Origin: Actinophytocola sp963729115 | GTDB taxonomy: Bacteria > Actinomycetota > Actinomycetes > Mycobacteriales > Pseudonocardiaceae | Length of the DNA stretch: 64,000 nt | Direction: 5' to 3' | NCBI GenBank assembly: GCA_963729115.1 | Contig: CAVSMR010000027.1 | Location: 434,001-498,000, forward strand | In this document: piece after piece, positions 32,897 to 41,566 of the stretch | Layout of the letters: every line of letters starts with the position of its first letter | Position numbering within the stretch: the first letter of the stretch is position 1 | The notes under the pieces: model-generated | Databases searched by the model: none | What the model was told of the DNA's origin: nothing | What the model saw: only the letters and a program-made list of their open reading frames with translations | Made by a program: the position numbers and the translations under genes

Positions 32897-33861
32897 ACAA
32901 CATTCCCGAAACGAAGGCGATCGACCGCCCGCAGGGGTTCGCAGGGGAGTCGCTGCGTGCCCGGTTGTCCAGCGCGCATGGCGCCACCCTGCGCCTGCTG
33001 GGCGCGCACGACGCGCTCGGCGCCCTCATCGTCGAACGCACCGGGTTCGACGGCGTGTGGGCGAGCGGGTTCGAGATCTCGGCGTCCGCCGGGTATCCCG
33101 ACGCGAACCTGCTGACCATGACCGAGGTCGTCGATCGGGCCGCGCGGATGGCCGCCGCGGTGGACGTACCCGTGCTGCTCGACGCGGACACGGGGTACGG
33201 GAACGTCAACAACGTCCGACGGCTCGTCGCGAAGTGCGAGAGCGACGGCATCGCCGGGATTTGCTTGGAGGACAAGGTCTATCCGAAGCTGAACAGCTTC
33301 GTCGAGGGCAACCAGCAGCTCGTTCCCGCGAGTGACTTCGCGGCGAAGCTGATCGCGGCGCGGGCGGAACGCACGACGGTCGCCATCGTCGCCAGGATCG
33401 AGTCCCTGATCGCCGGCGCCGGCATGGACGACACGCTGCACCGTGCCGCCGTCTACAGCGAAGCGGGTGCCGATGCCCTGCTGGTCCATTCCAAGGCCGA
33501 CACCGCGCGCGAGATCCGCGAGTTCTGCACCCGCTACGACGGCTCGCTGCCCATCCTGGTGGTGCCCACGACCTACCCCGATGTGACGACCCGGGAACTG
33601 CGCGAGCACGGTGTCAGCGGGGTGATCTATGCGAACCAGGGGTTGCGCGGTGCCGCGCTGGCGATGATGAGCGTCGCGGAGCGCATTCTCGAGGCGGACT
33701 CCGCGTACCCGGTCGAGGGGGACCTCCTGCCGATGTCGGCGGTCTACGACCTCCAGGGCATGGGCTCGATGCTGCACGACCAGTCCACTTGGGAGGCCCA
33801 GGGTCGCGAGGTCGCCGCGCGCGTGGCGACCGGGAGCCAACGCCGCAGTCAGACCGCATAG
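32893..33861 (+). CDS. pepM: Phosphoenolpyruvate mutase
   Basis: 322 residues from ATG 32893; an in-frame GTG at 32881 sits too close to the ribosome site. It is a member of the isocitrate lyase/PEP mutase superfamily with the PepM-specific signature E126-D-K-x5-N134-S (EDKVYPKLNS) that separates true mutases from lyases. Mg-binding acids lie in LLDADTGYGN (D97, D99). It rearranges phosphoenolpyruvate to phosphonopyruvate, the C-P bond-forming step of nearly all known phosphonate pathways. It ends the rightward operon. This gene, with the decarboxylase, defines the region as a phosphonate biosynthetic cluster. Confidence 0.96.
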   Translation: MNNIPETKAIDRPQGFAGESLRARLSSAHGATLRLLGAHDALGALIVERTGFDGVWASGFEISASAGYPDANLLTMTEVVDRAARMAAAVDVPVLLDADTGYGNVNNVRRLVAKCESDGIAGICLEDKVYPKLNSFVEGNQQLVPASDFAAKLIAARAERTTVAIVARIESLIAGAGMDDTLHRAAVYSEAGADALLVHSKADTAREIREFCTRYDGSLPILVVPTTYPDVTTRELREHGVSGVIYANQGLRGAALAMMSVAERILEADSAYPVEGDLLPMSAVYDLQGMGSMLHDQSTWEAQGREVAARVATGSQRRSQTA

Positions 33862-33868
33862 GCCGCCA

Positions 33869-34888
33869 TCAGCCGGACTCGACCAGGTCCTTGATCTCGT
33901 TGGTCTCCACCATGCCCAGGATCCCGCCGGGCGCCTGGTTCGAGTCGAGCTCGGCGACCACGCGGACGACGGCGTCACCGGTCACCTCGACGGTGGCGTT
34001 GGGCACCCGTTGCGACCATGGTGCCCGGGTCGTCGGTGACTCGCCGTTGTCCAGCAGGGTGCGCACCTGATCACGGATTCTCGCGGCCTGGTCGGCTGAG
34101 CCGGGCGCTACGCAGATCACCTCGCTGACGTCGGTGGCCTCGGGTGCCCGCACGCCGACCGCGAGCGGCGCGTCGAAGCGCTTGGTGGCGACCGTCGCCG
34201 CCACCACGTCACCCAGACACTCCGCGAGCGCCCTGGCCGACGAGTCCCGATCGAGGGTGTCCTGGCCCGGATCGGTGACCCAGGCCAGGTCGTCGCGATA
34301 GGGGGAGAAGGCGAAGGAGCCCGGTTGGGTGCGGAGGTTGTGGAACTCATTGGTCGGCACGATCCCGGCCAGCGGGTCGTCCCGGTTCCACTCGCCGTCG
34401 GCGTCGATGGTCCACTCGGTCGCGCCGTCCCGGTCGGTCCGGCTGATCTTGTGGTCGGCGAGGCGGTCGTCGACCGCGGCCACGTCGTAGTCACCCCAGA
34501 CGATCGCCGAGTAGTCCGCCGATCCGCCGGCCTGAACGGCGGCCCGCAAGGCCAGCGGATCGAACCCCAACCCGTCGTCGATCTGCGCCGAGTAGTCCCG
34601 GATCCGGCCCAGGCCGTGCCCGTGCACCCCCAAGAACCGCGCTCGATCCGCGGCCAGCAGCTCGCGGGTCCGGCCGATGTCGCCGTACCGGACCAGCTCA
34701 CGCGTGCTCTCGGTGGCCCGCACCATGGCCAACGCCTCGAGCAACCCGCCGGGCGCGGCTTGCGGCTCGGCCTGCGATCCGGCCCGGCTCGAACCCGCCG
34801 TACTGCTCGTGCAGCCGGCCACGAGCACGGCCACCGTCGCGACGAGGCTCACCACCGAACGGACTCGGTACCCCAACTCGATCCCCAT
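33869..34888 (-). CDS. Lipoprotein of unknown function
   Basis: 339 residues. The lipoprotein signal ends at a lipobox cysteine (VATVAVLVAGC, Cys near residue 26). The mature protein has an acidic, largely alpha/beta appearance with segments FDPLALRAAVQAGGSADYSA, VWGDYDVAAVDDRLADHKI and SFAFSPYRDDLAWVTDP. A CVAP cysteine near 275 could pair with CLGD near 225. No family recognised. It is convergent with pepM across seven bases and therefore marks the right end of the phosphonate operon. Confidence 0.75.
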   Translation of the reverse strand: MGIELGYRVRSVVSLVATVAVLVAGCTSSTAGSSRAGSQAEPQAAPGGLLEALAMVRATESTRELVRYGDIGRTRELLAADRARFLGVHGHGLGRIRDYSAQIDDGLGFDPLALRAAVQAGGSADYSAIVWGDYDVAAVDDRLADHKISRTDRDGATEWTIDADGEWNRDDPLAGIVPTNEFHNLRTQPGSFAFSPYRDDLAWVTDPGQDTLDRDSSARALAECLGDVVAATVATKRFDAPLAVGVRAPEATDVSEVICVAPGSADQAARIRDQVRTLLDNGESPTTRAPWSQRVPNATVEVTGDAVVRVVAELDSNQAPGGILGMVETNEIKDLVESG

Positions 34889-34997
34889 GCCCGAACGCTA
34901 GGACACCGGCGCCGGAGCGCACCGCCGCTTTCACCGCACCTGCACACCATGGCTCGGATTCCGCACGAACAGGCAAGAACCCACGAGCCGGACACGC

Positions 34998-35036
34998 GCG
35001 GTCCCGGGGCCGGCGTACCGCCGACCCCGGGACCGC
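34998..35036. terminator. Hairpin terminator
   Basis: 18-bp inverted repeat with one mismatch (GCGGTCCCGGGGCCGGCG / CGCCGACCCCGGGACCGC) around a three-base loop, just after the stop of the minus-strand gene at 35044. Confidence 0.7.
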
Positions 35037-35043
35037 GGTCTGC

Positions 35044-35391
35044 TCAGTGACAGGTCAGGTTCTGGTCCGGAACCCAGCCGAAGTCCTGACCGTTGCCGTT
35101 CCCGTACCACCACATGAGGCCGTCGCCTGAGGACGGGCCGGCGAGGATGCGGAAGCCGGACCCGGCCGGCAGGGTGTACTTCGTCACGAACTCGAACCCG
35201 GGGCCGTGCCTGACCCAGGTGTTCTGGTTGGTCAGGGGCACCATGCCGGGGGAGCACGCGGTGATGGTGGCGGGTGACACGACGCCGGCGGGCTCGGCCG
35301 AGGCGATTCCGGGCCCGAGGGCGGCGGCCGCGGTCAGCGCCGCGGCGGCGATCCCCAAGGTGGCGGCTCGGCGAATTCTGACAGCTGACAA
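35044..35391 (-). CDS. Small secreted SH3-like protein
   Basis: 115 residues from TTG 35391, chosen because GGAGGA lies six bases upstream; the longer reading from ATG 35490 adds an Arg-rich non-homologous extension. A signal peptide (RIRRAATLGIAAAALTAAAALG, cleavage near ASA-EP) precedes a roughly 80-residue beta-rich domain (TWVRHGPGFEFVTKYTLPAG and GFRILAG, DFGWVPDQNLTCH) resembling bacterial SH3-like wall-binding modules. Two cysteines probably form a disulphide. Expected to be extracellular; no enzymatic role. Confidence 0.75.
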   Translation of the reverse strand: MSAVRIRRAATLGIAAAALTAAAALGPGIASAEPAGVVSPATITACSPGMVPLTNQNTWVRHGPGFEFVTKYTLPAGSGFRILAGPSSGDGLMWWYGNGNGQDFGWVPDQNLTCH

Positions 35392-35596
35392 GTGAAGTCC
35401 TCCTCTGTGCAGGGTCGCACTTGATCTTTCGGTTTCCTGCCCAGCTCGGCATCGGAAGAGTTCGCGCCGGCGCCTGCGAATTGGCGGCATGCCGGTCGGC
35501 GCCGACTACCCAGTGCGACGTGAGCAAGTCACCCATGTCGATCACAGTGCGTGAAAGTCTTGCCTCGGTGTGCGCCCGTGGGTAACACTCTGACCC

Positions 35597-36478
35597 GTGG
35601 CAGCGGAGCACGGTCGATCGTGGCCGGCTCACAACCTCGTGGAGTCGCTCACCGGTCCGCGCGCCCGCCGCACTGTCGCCCTGTTGATGCTGGTCGTCCT
35701 CACGTTTACGACGTCGTGCACGTTGCCGTTGTGGGCGCGTGCGCCCGCGTACGTCACCGTTCCGGTGCTCCTGTGCGCGACGTTCTGCGGGATCCTGGCC
35801 GTGCTCGACGACGAGGTCGGCCGCGGTCGCGGCGCCGCGACCCCGTTACTGTTGGTAATCGCCCCGCGGCGACGGCGCCTGCTTCAGCGACGGCTGGAGG
35901 AGGAGCGCTGGCACGAGCGTCGCCGCCTCGGGCGCGATCTCCACGACGGCGTCCAGCAACACCTCTACGCCCTCGGCACGTGCCTGGCGGTGGCCCGGGA
36001 ACAGACCCGTGGGCAGCCGGCGGGCGCCACGATCGACAACGCCTGCCGGCAGCTCGCCGAGCTGCTGCCGCTGTTCCGCTCGATCGTGCACGACCTCGCG
36101 CCCCCCGAGCTCGCCCAGTACGGGCTCGGCCCGGCGATCCACGCGCTCGTCGAGCGGCAGCCCATCCCGATCGAGGCGCGCGTCAGCCGCGAGCGCGTTG
36201 CCGTCGAGATCGAGTACATGGCCTATCTCGTCGTCTGCGAAGCGCTGACGAACGTCCTCAAGCACGCTGACGCCAGCCGCGTCCACCTCGAGACCGACGT
36301 GTGCGACGGCGACCTCGTCGTCACGGTCTCCGATGACGGCAAGGGCGCGGCGGACCTGACCCGCGGCACCGGCCTGGCCGGGCTGTGCGACCGGGTCCAG
36401 TCGATCGGCGGCCGGCTCGAGCTCGACTCGCCACCACGTGTCGGGACGACGATCAAGGTGAGGATTCCATGCGGGTAG
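35597..36478 (+). CDS. NarL-type sensor histidine kinase
   Basis: 293 residues from GTG 35597. Two hydrophobic helices (about 29-46 and 53-70) precede a HisKA_3 dimerisation helix with the phospho-acceptor in GRDLHDGVQQHLYALG (DLHDG box, His near 117), and a C-terminal HATPase (N-box CEALTNVLKHADAS; G-boxes VSDDGKGA and GTGLAGLCDRV). There is no large sensor domain, so the signal is probably sensed at or in the membrane. It overlaps its response regulator by ten bases. It autophosphorylates and passes phosphate to the partner at 36469. Confidence 0.92.
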   Translation: MAAEHGRSWPAHNLVESLTGPRARRTVALLMLVVLTFTTSCTLPLWARAPAYVTVPVLLCATFCGILAVLDDEVGRGRGAATPLLLVIAPRRRRLLQRRLEEERWHERRRLGRDLHDGVQQHLYALGTCLAVAREQTRGQPAGATIDNACRQLAELLPLFRSIVHDLAPPELAQYGLGPAIHALVERQPIPIEARVSRERVAVEIEYMAYLVVCEALTNVLKHADASRVHLETDVCDGDLVVTVSDDGKGAADLTRGTGLAGLCDRVQSIGGRLELDSPPRVGTTIKVRIPCG

Positions 36479-37194
36479 CCATTGCCGACGACAACCGGTT
36501 GTTCCGGGAGGGCCTCGCGCTGCTCCTGGAGAGCATCGGCGTGCGGGTCACCGCCCAGGCCGCGACCGGTGACGAGATCGTGCAGGCGGTGGGAGACGAG
36601 GCCCCGGACGTGATCATCCTCGACATCGCGATGCCCCCCGGCGACTACGGCGGCCTGCACGCCGCCGAGTCCCTCCATCGGACCCATCCAGACGTCGGGC
36701 TCCTGCTGCTGTCCGGGTACGACTCGACCCAGTTCGCGCTCCGCCTGTTCTCCTGCGACGGCGCGGGTGGCCGGGGTTACCTCATCAAGGACCGGGTGAC
36801 CTGCCCGAACACCTTGCGGGACACGCTGAACTCCATCGCCGCCGGCACGATGAGCGTGGACCCGGAAATCGCGAAGCGCCTGCTGAACCCGAAGAGCCAC
36901 AAGTCGTTGCTCGACGACCTCACCGATCGGGAGATCGAGGTACTGGAACTGGTCGCGCGGGGATGCTCGAACAAGGGGATAGCCGATCGGCTGGGCGTGT
37001 CGTCCAAGACCGTCGACCGCCACGTCTCCAACATCTGTGACAAGTTCGCGATCCCGGGCAGCGAGGCGAGCTCCCGGCGGTCCCTGATCCTGCTGAAGTA
37101 CTTCCAGGCCACGCACGTGTGCGACGCCAGATGCGCGTCACCATGCCGGTTCCTCGACGACGAGCTGGCGCGCTACCGGCAGAAACCCGCCTGA
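36469..37194 (+). CDS. NarL/FixJ-type response regulator
   Basis: 241 residues from ATG 36469. The receiver domain has the acidic pair DD at 8-9 (IADDNRLF), phospho-acceptor Asp in VIILDIAMPPG near 52 and Lys in LIKDRV near 104. The LuxR-type helix-turn-helix is LTDREIEVLELVARGCSNKG onward (about 150-200). The C-terminal tail (THVCDARCASPCRF) carries three cysteines in about eight residues, which is unusual for the family and might bind metal or sense redox state. Target genes are unknown; the next transcribed genes are the ESX-like locus. Confidence 0.92.
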   Translation: MRVAIADDNRLFREGLALLLESIGVRVTAQAATGDEIVQAVGDEAPDVIILDIAMPPGDYGGLHAAESLHRTHPDVGLLLLSGYDSTQFALRLFSCDGAGGRGYLIKDRVTCPNTLRDTLNSIAAGTMSVDPEIAKRLLNPKSHKSLLDDLTDREIEVLELVARGCSNKGIADRLGVSSKTVDRHVSNICDKFAIPGSEASSRRSLILLKYFQATHVCDARCASPCRFLDDELARYRQKPA

Positions 37195-37294
37195 GCCCCG
37201 GATCCGCGCGTGCTGGTTCAGATTGGACACACCGGCGCCCGAGCTCAAGTAGAGTGCGGCCCGATGGTGGATCCAGGGTGGGAGTTCACGGGTT

Positions 37295-37582
37295 GTGAGC
37301 GGGTACGAAGTCGAGATTGACCAGCTGCGGGCCGCGTCGAGGGCGGCCGGGTCGGCGGCGAGCCAGGCCAGGGTTGTACAACCGGGCAGCGGCTTGGGCG
37401 CGATCGCGGTGGCCTTGCCAGGCGGTGAGGCGGCGAGGAGCGCACCGACCCTGGCATCGACGCTCGACGAGCGCGCGACCGGGTGGGCAGACGAGATCGA
37501 CCGATGGAGCGAGAACCTCTCGGCGTCGGCGAACACCTATGCCGAGAACGAGGGCGCTGCCGAGAGGGCGTTCGGCGGATGA
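37295..37582 (+). CDS. WXG100/ESX-like small helical protein
   Basis: 95 residues from GTG 37295. Predicted helical hairpin (YEVEIDQLRAASRAAGSAAS and ATGWADEIDRWSENLSASAN) with the size and pattern of type VII secretion small proteins, although the W-x-G turn is replaced by ALPGGEAA. It overlaps the following large gene by four bases (ATGA), so the two are translationally coupled. The product probably acts as the secretion partner or chaperone of the large protein. Confidence 0.65.
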   Translation: MSGYEVEIDQLRAASRAAGSAASQARVVQPGSGLGAIAVALPGGEAARSAPTLASTLDERATGWADEIDRWSENLSASANTYAENEGAAERAFGG

Positions 37583-38982
37583 CTATCGGCTACGACGATG
37601 TTCGCAAGTGGAACGCTGACGAGCTCGACACGGCGGCCACCACCCTGCGTGGGAAGCGGGACGAGCTCGTCGGGCTCCAGGACGAGCTCGACGACGCCAG
37701 GAGGTTGCCGGACTGGCACGGCACCGCCGGCGAGCAGGCGCGCGGTTCGCTGGGGGATACGCGGAACAAGGCCGAGACCCTGACCGCGGAGCTGTCTGCC
37801 GTCGAACGCGCGCTGCAAACGGCGTCGGACGACGTCGCCGCCCTGATGACCCGGGTCTCCAACAACGACTCCCTCGCCGCCAGCTACCAGTTCGGCATCT
37901 CCGCCGACGGCACCGTCGTGGACAACCAGCCCGCCGACACCTCCGCGCCGAGTTCGCGGTTCGAGGCCGAGGAACGCGCCGCCGCCCAACGGCACCGCGC
38001 GGAGATCAAGGGGCAGCTGGAGCAGGAAACCCGGGCGATCCTCACCGAAGCGAACCGCATCGACGTCACCCTCGCGCGGGTGCTGCAGCTCGCGAAGGAC
38101 GGCCAGGTCAGCGACCACGGAGCGACCACCCTGGCCGACGCCAGGAATGCCGGCGTGCTCGAAGCCCAGGTGGCCGAGATGGAGCAGTCGCTGCGAGACG
38201 CCGGGCTGCTGACCGGGCCGCCGGCGTCCGGCCACTACCGGCAATGGCTCGAGAACGCCGTACGCAGAGGCGTGTCGATCGACACGATCAAGCAGATCGC
38301 CGCCGATCACCACATCAGGCCGGAGGACTTCGCGATCCTCGACGGCATGGAGGAGATCCGCGAGGACGAGGACGGCAACGGGATCTCCAAGTCGTACTTC
38401 CTGATGCCGACCGACATCAGCGGAGACGACGCCGCCAAGGCGGTGCGGATGACCTACATCCTGAACGCGGGCACCGACTACGGCACCGAGGGGGAGTCGA
38501 CCGACTTCGGCCCCACCCCGTACGGATCCGAGGAACTGCAACGAATCGTCGACCGGCAACGGGACAACGACTGGAGCTACAACGACGACGTGGGGTTCGT
38601 GCACGACAACGGTGGCCGGCTGGTGACCACCCCGAACGGCATGATGATGGGCCTGGGCGGGAACCTCATCCAAGATCAGTTCAGCCAGCGGGGCGGCACG
38701 ACCTGGGGCGACACGTTCATGCTGAACATCGACGACCCGCAGGATCCCGCGCAACAGCTTCGCGAGGTGGCCGGCTCGGGCCACGCGTGGTACGACGGCG
38801 ACGGCGGCCCGCAACGGGGCGATCTCGACATGGACCGGCTGCTCCACCACGAGGAGCGCCACTCCCAGCAATGGGCGCGCGAGGGCTACACGGGCTTCCT
38901 CGCCTCCTACGCGTGGGAGCAGCTCACCGGCGGCAACGAGACCGAGGAAGACGCGGGACTGTCCGATGGCGGATATCGCTAG
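37579..38982 (+). CDS. ESX-type effector with HExxH-like C-terminal motif
   Basis: 467 residues from ATG 37579. Residues 1-100 form a WXG100-like helical hairpin (RRLPDWHGTAGEQARGSL with W-H-G), residues ~120-220 a coiled helical spacer, and the C-terminal ~220 residues a distinct domain with YFLMPTDISGDDAAKAVRM, TPYGSEELQRIVDRQRD and LLHHEERHSQQWAREG. H424-E425-x-x-H428 fits a metal-binding HExxH site. The architecture is that of a polymorphic toxin or secreted enzyme of a type VII system; the downstream lipoprotein may be its immunity or accessory factor (inference). Activity is unproven. Confidence 0.75.
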   Translation: MTIGYDDVRKWNADELDTAATTLRGKRDELVGLQDELDDARRLPDWHGTAGEQARGSLGDTRNKAETLTAELSAVERALQTASDDVAALMTRVSNNDSLAASYQFGISADGTVVDNQPADTSAPSSRFEAEERAAAQRHRAEIKGQLEQETRAILTEANRIDVTLARVLQLAKDGQVSDHGATTLADARNAGVLEAQVAEMEQSLRDAGLLTGPPASGHYRQWLENAVRRGVSIDTIKQIAADHHIRPEDFAILDGMEEIREDEDGNGISKSYFLMPTDISGDDAAKAVRMTYILNAGTDYGTEGESTDFGPTPYGSEELQRIVDRQRDNDWSYNDDVGFVHDNGGRLVTTPNGMMMGLGGNLIQDQFSQRGGTTWGDTFMLNIDDPQDPAQQLREVAGSGHAWYDGDGGPQRGDLDMDRLLHHEERHSQQWAREGYTGFLASYAWEQLTGGNETEEDAGLSDGGYR

Positions 38983-39523
38983 GTGGCCGCGCGTCGCCTG
39001 CGCCGCCCTGCTCGTGGCGTCGGTGACCGTGGCGTGCGACACCGAGGCGCAGTACGCGCCGTCCCTGCCGGCGGTGGCCGGGTTCCGGGTGGATGACGGC
39101 GTGCTGAAGGTGTGGACGGGCACCCCCTGCGAAGGCGTCACCGGCGTGACGTTGATCTTCGACTCCGGCACGTCGAAGAGCACGCAACAGACCTGGTCCG
39201 CACCACTGCCCGGGGTGTCGCTGGAGCGCATGGACCTGCTGGGGCCCGCCCAGGGATCGTCCCCGGACGACGCCGAACCCCTCCAGGTCAAGCAACCCCT
39301 GCCGGCGGACTACGACTGGACCAAGGCCGAGTCGATCAACTTCGCCGTCGACGGCCCGAAGGCGAACGGTGCCCGGGTCGACGTCGCCCCGCTGCTCGCC
39401 GAGTCGGCCCAGCATCCGTCCGGGAGCTACCTGTTCGGCCAGAGCGGCTGGATGGACGCCTCGGACGTACGGCGGGAGAACCAGAAGTCGTTCCTGACCA
39501 TCTGCACTCCCGACCCGGAGTGA
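38966..39523 (+). CDS. Lipoprotein encoded with the ESX-type effector
   Basis: 185 residues from ATG 38966, overlapping the effector gene by 17 bases. The lipoprotein signal ends at the cysteine in LLVASVTVACDTE. The mature protein is beta-rich with two further cysteines (GTPCEGVTG, LTICTPDPE). The genetic coupling to the effector suggests a periplasmic-side immunity or delivery protein. The last 37 coding bases are duplicated at 41028-41064. Confidence 0.72.
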   Translation: MADIARWPRVACAALLVASVTVACDTEAQYAPSLPAVAGFRVDDGVLKVWTGTPCEGVTGVTLIFDSGTSKSTQQTWSAPLPGVSLERMDLLGPAQGSSPDDAEPLQVKQPLPADYDWTKAESINFAVDGPKANGARVDVAPLLAESAQHPSGSYLFGQSGWMDASDVRRENQKSFLTICTPDPE

Positions 39524-39602
39524 CGGCATGAACGCCATCGGATAGCAAGGCGCGGGTGGCCCGACGACACGGCCTCACCGTCCGGGAGAATCTGGGGGAG
39601 AC

Positions 39603-40916
39603 ATGAGTTCGCCGCTTCGACCGCACTGGCAGGGAAACCAGCGGTCCGAACACTGGCCGCCGCTGGCCGGCCCGCCGGCTGGCCGGCGGAAGCGCTGGCC
39701 GTGGCTGCTGCTGGTTGTCGCTGCGGCCGCCGCGGTGGCAGTGCCGCTCGTGCTTGTCGGTGGCGACGATCAGCAGCAGCCACAGCCAGGGACGGTGACC
39801 GAGCGCGGTGACTCGTCGACGCCGGCAGGCGTTCCTGAGCAGCCGGAGAAGACACCGCGGCCGAAGGACCGGGACCCGGACGCAGTCGCAGCGGCGTTGC
39901 GCCAGCTAGATCCGTGCAAGCTGCTCGACCTGGGCGTAGCGAAGAAGCGAGGTCGGCCGGACGCGGTCACGATCCGCAAGGGATCCAGCGAGTGCCAGCT
40001 GGTATCCAGTCCCGACTACGACCCGGCGTTCGACCCCGGCCTCAAGCTCCGCGTCGGCGTCGATTCGGATCAGATAACCCGCTACAGCACTACGCCGCTG
40101 ACGCTCGCCGGGTCCAAGGCCTACGAACAAGCCAGTAGCGACACCGAGAAGTTCTCGAGCTGCAGCGTCCTGATCCCGGTCAGCTTCGTGCGGGCGATCG
40201 AGCTCAGCTACATGTTGCTCGACAAGGCCGAGCTGTGCCCGATCGTCCGGCAGTATGCCGCCGGCACGGTCGCGAAGCTGCGGAACCCCGACGCCGTCGC
40301 CGTGGCCGACCACGAGGGTGACGTCGAGCCGCAACGTCCGCTGTTGTACGGCGCGGACGAGAACGACACCGGCGCGGTGGGTGACTGCGTGGACCTCCCC
40401 GTTAGCGGCGGTCTCAAGGACTGCGAGCCTTACCACGAGGTCCGGGTCCCACCGAAGCCCGACGACATCATGGCGGCGCCCAGCATCAACCAGAACGTGC
40501 AGTGCGCGGTGTTCGAGGACGCTGTGCAAAACGTGTTCGGCAAGGACTTTTCACCGGTCACGTGGGGGGAACACTGCTTCTTCGTCGACCCTACGCACGT
40601 GATCGACATCAGGGTCAATGTCGATGCCGGCAACCGGCCGTCGGACTACGGCCGTGGCCGGCTGTACAGCGACCGCGAGGAGACCGAGGTCGCCGGCCTG
40701 CCTGCGGTGACGTTCTGGAACGAGCGCAAGAGCGAGTTCGACATCTACCTGTCGCCGAACGACAACCTCGACCAGGCCGGCAACCTGCACATCGCGCTGA
40801 ACGCGCACGGTGGTCGAGGCACGTTGGCGTCCAGCCTCGACGCGACGGTGACGCAGGAGCAAATCACTCAGGCGACCGAGGTCATGACGCAGGTGGTCGA
40901 CGCCTACTTCCGCTGA
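39603..40916 (+). CDS. Membrane-anchored protein with two DUF3558-like halves
   Basis: 437 residues from ATG 39603 (GGGGGAG upstream). A proline-rich cytoplasmic N-terminus is followed by one transmembrane helix (about 33-53, WLLLVVAAAAAVAVPLVLV), an extracytoplasmic low-complexity linker (QQQPQPGTVTERGDSSTPAG) and two repeated domains. Each begins with a cysteine-bearing helix (LRQLDPCKLLDLGVAKK; INQNVQCAVFEDAVQNVFGK) and contains a second cysteine strand (SSECQLVSS; EHCFFVDP), the DUF3558 pattern. Probably a surface accessory of the ESX-like locus. Confidence 0.75.
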   Translation: MSSPLRPHWQGNQRSEHWPPLAGPPAGRRKRWPWLLLVVAAAAAVAVPLVLVGGDDQQQPQPGTVTERGDSSTPAGVPEQPEKTPRPKDRDPDAVAAALRQLDPCKLLDLGVAKKRGRPDAVTIRKGSSECQLVSSPDYDPAFDPGLKLRVGVDSDQITRYSTTPLTLAGSKAYEQASSDTEKFSSCSVLIPVSFVRAIELSYMLLDKAELCPIVRQYAAGTVAKLRNPDAVAVADHEGDVEPQRPLLYGADENDTGAVGDCVDLPVSGGLKDCEPYHEVRVPPKPDDIMAAPSINQNVQCAVFEDAVQNVFGKDFSPVTWGEHCFFVDPTHVIDIRVNVDAGNRPSDYGRGRLYSDREETEVAGLPAVTFWNERKSEFDIYLSPNDNLDQAGNLHIALNAHGGRGTLASSLDATVTQEQITQATEVMTQVVDAYFR

Positions 40917-40963
40917 CCTGGCGCACAATGCACGGCCAGACCACTCACCGCGCGCCGACGAAG

Positions 40964-41071
40964 ACGACGATGTGGGGTTCGTGCACGACAACGGTGGCCG
41001 GCTGGTGACCACCCCGAACGGCAGATGGTCGTTCCTGACCATCTGCACTCCCGACCCGGAGTGATGGCATG
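40964..41071 (+). repeat. Chimeric duplication scar of the effector and lipoprotein genes
   Basis: Bases 40964-41022 repeat 38582-38640 (effector gene) with one mismatch in 59. Bases 41028-41071 repeat 39487-39530 (end of the lipoprotein gene plus the next start region) with one mismatch in 44. The join therefore removes about 850 bases. It appears to be the remnant of a duplicated effector-lipoprotein unit after internal deletion. Confidence 0.9.
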
Positions 41072-41299
41072 GACAGCTCGCTACGGACGGCGCTGCGGCG
41101 CGTCGTGCTCGGTGCGTTCGCCTGCGTCGTCGCGTTGATCGTGCTGCTCCTCGGCCAGGCGGCGCTCAGCGTCACCGGCCTGTCCTTCGACCCGCACGGC
41201 TACGGCATTTTCGCCGGGATCCTCCTCGCCGCGGTACTCGTGCCCGTCGCACTGACGCTGTGGGCCCTGTACCGGTCGATGCGCCGACGCGGCAACTGA
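41069..41299 (+). CDS. Small two-TM membrane protein
   Basis: 76 residues from ATG 41069, which lies within the duplicated sequence. Two transmembrane helices (about 12-32, VVLGAFACVVALIVLLLGQA; about 47-68, IFAGILLAAVLVPVALTLWA) with a short basic C-terminus (RSMRRRGN). The first locus (4013-6673) also ends with a two-TM protein. No family recognised. The 267 bases after it (41300-41566) contain no gene I can support. Confidence 0.6.
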   Translation: MDSSLRTALRRVVLGAFACVVALIVLLLGQAALSVTGLSFDPHGYGIFAGILLAAVLVPVALTLWALYRSMRRRGN

Positions 41300-41566
41300 C
41301 GACGGGCCCGGCCGTCAGCTCGGCGGTGGGTCGCGCAGCGAGCATCAGCGTTGCTCGAGGGTGACCGAGCACTGGGCCGCCGAGGGCCCTGGTCGGCGCC
41401 AAGAGCGCTGTGCCGCTGGCGAGCAGCCCGCGATCGACAGGGCGTCGAGCGCCTTCATCCTCAAACTCGCCGCGTGCTCGCGGTTCCGGCGACGATCCAG
41501 GAGGAGTGGGCGCTGTGGGACCAGCTGTCCATGCTCCAGCAGATCGGGGCCGGGCCGTTCTGACCG

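Noticed and set aside
41351..41563. 70-residue plus-strand reading frame between the small membrane protein and the SARP gene
   Set aside because: Most of it is Arg-rich shadow sequence and no ribosome site is present. Only the last ~25 residues look protein-like, so it is at most a remnant.
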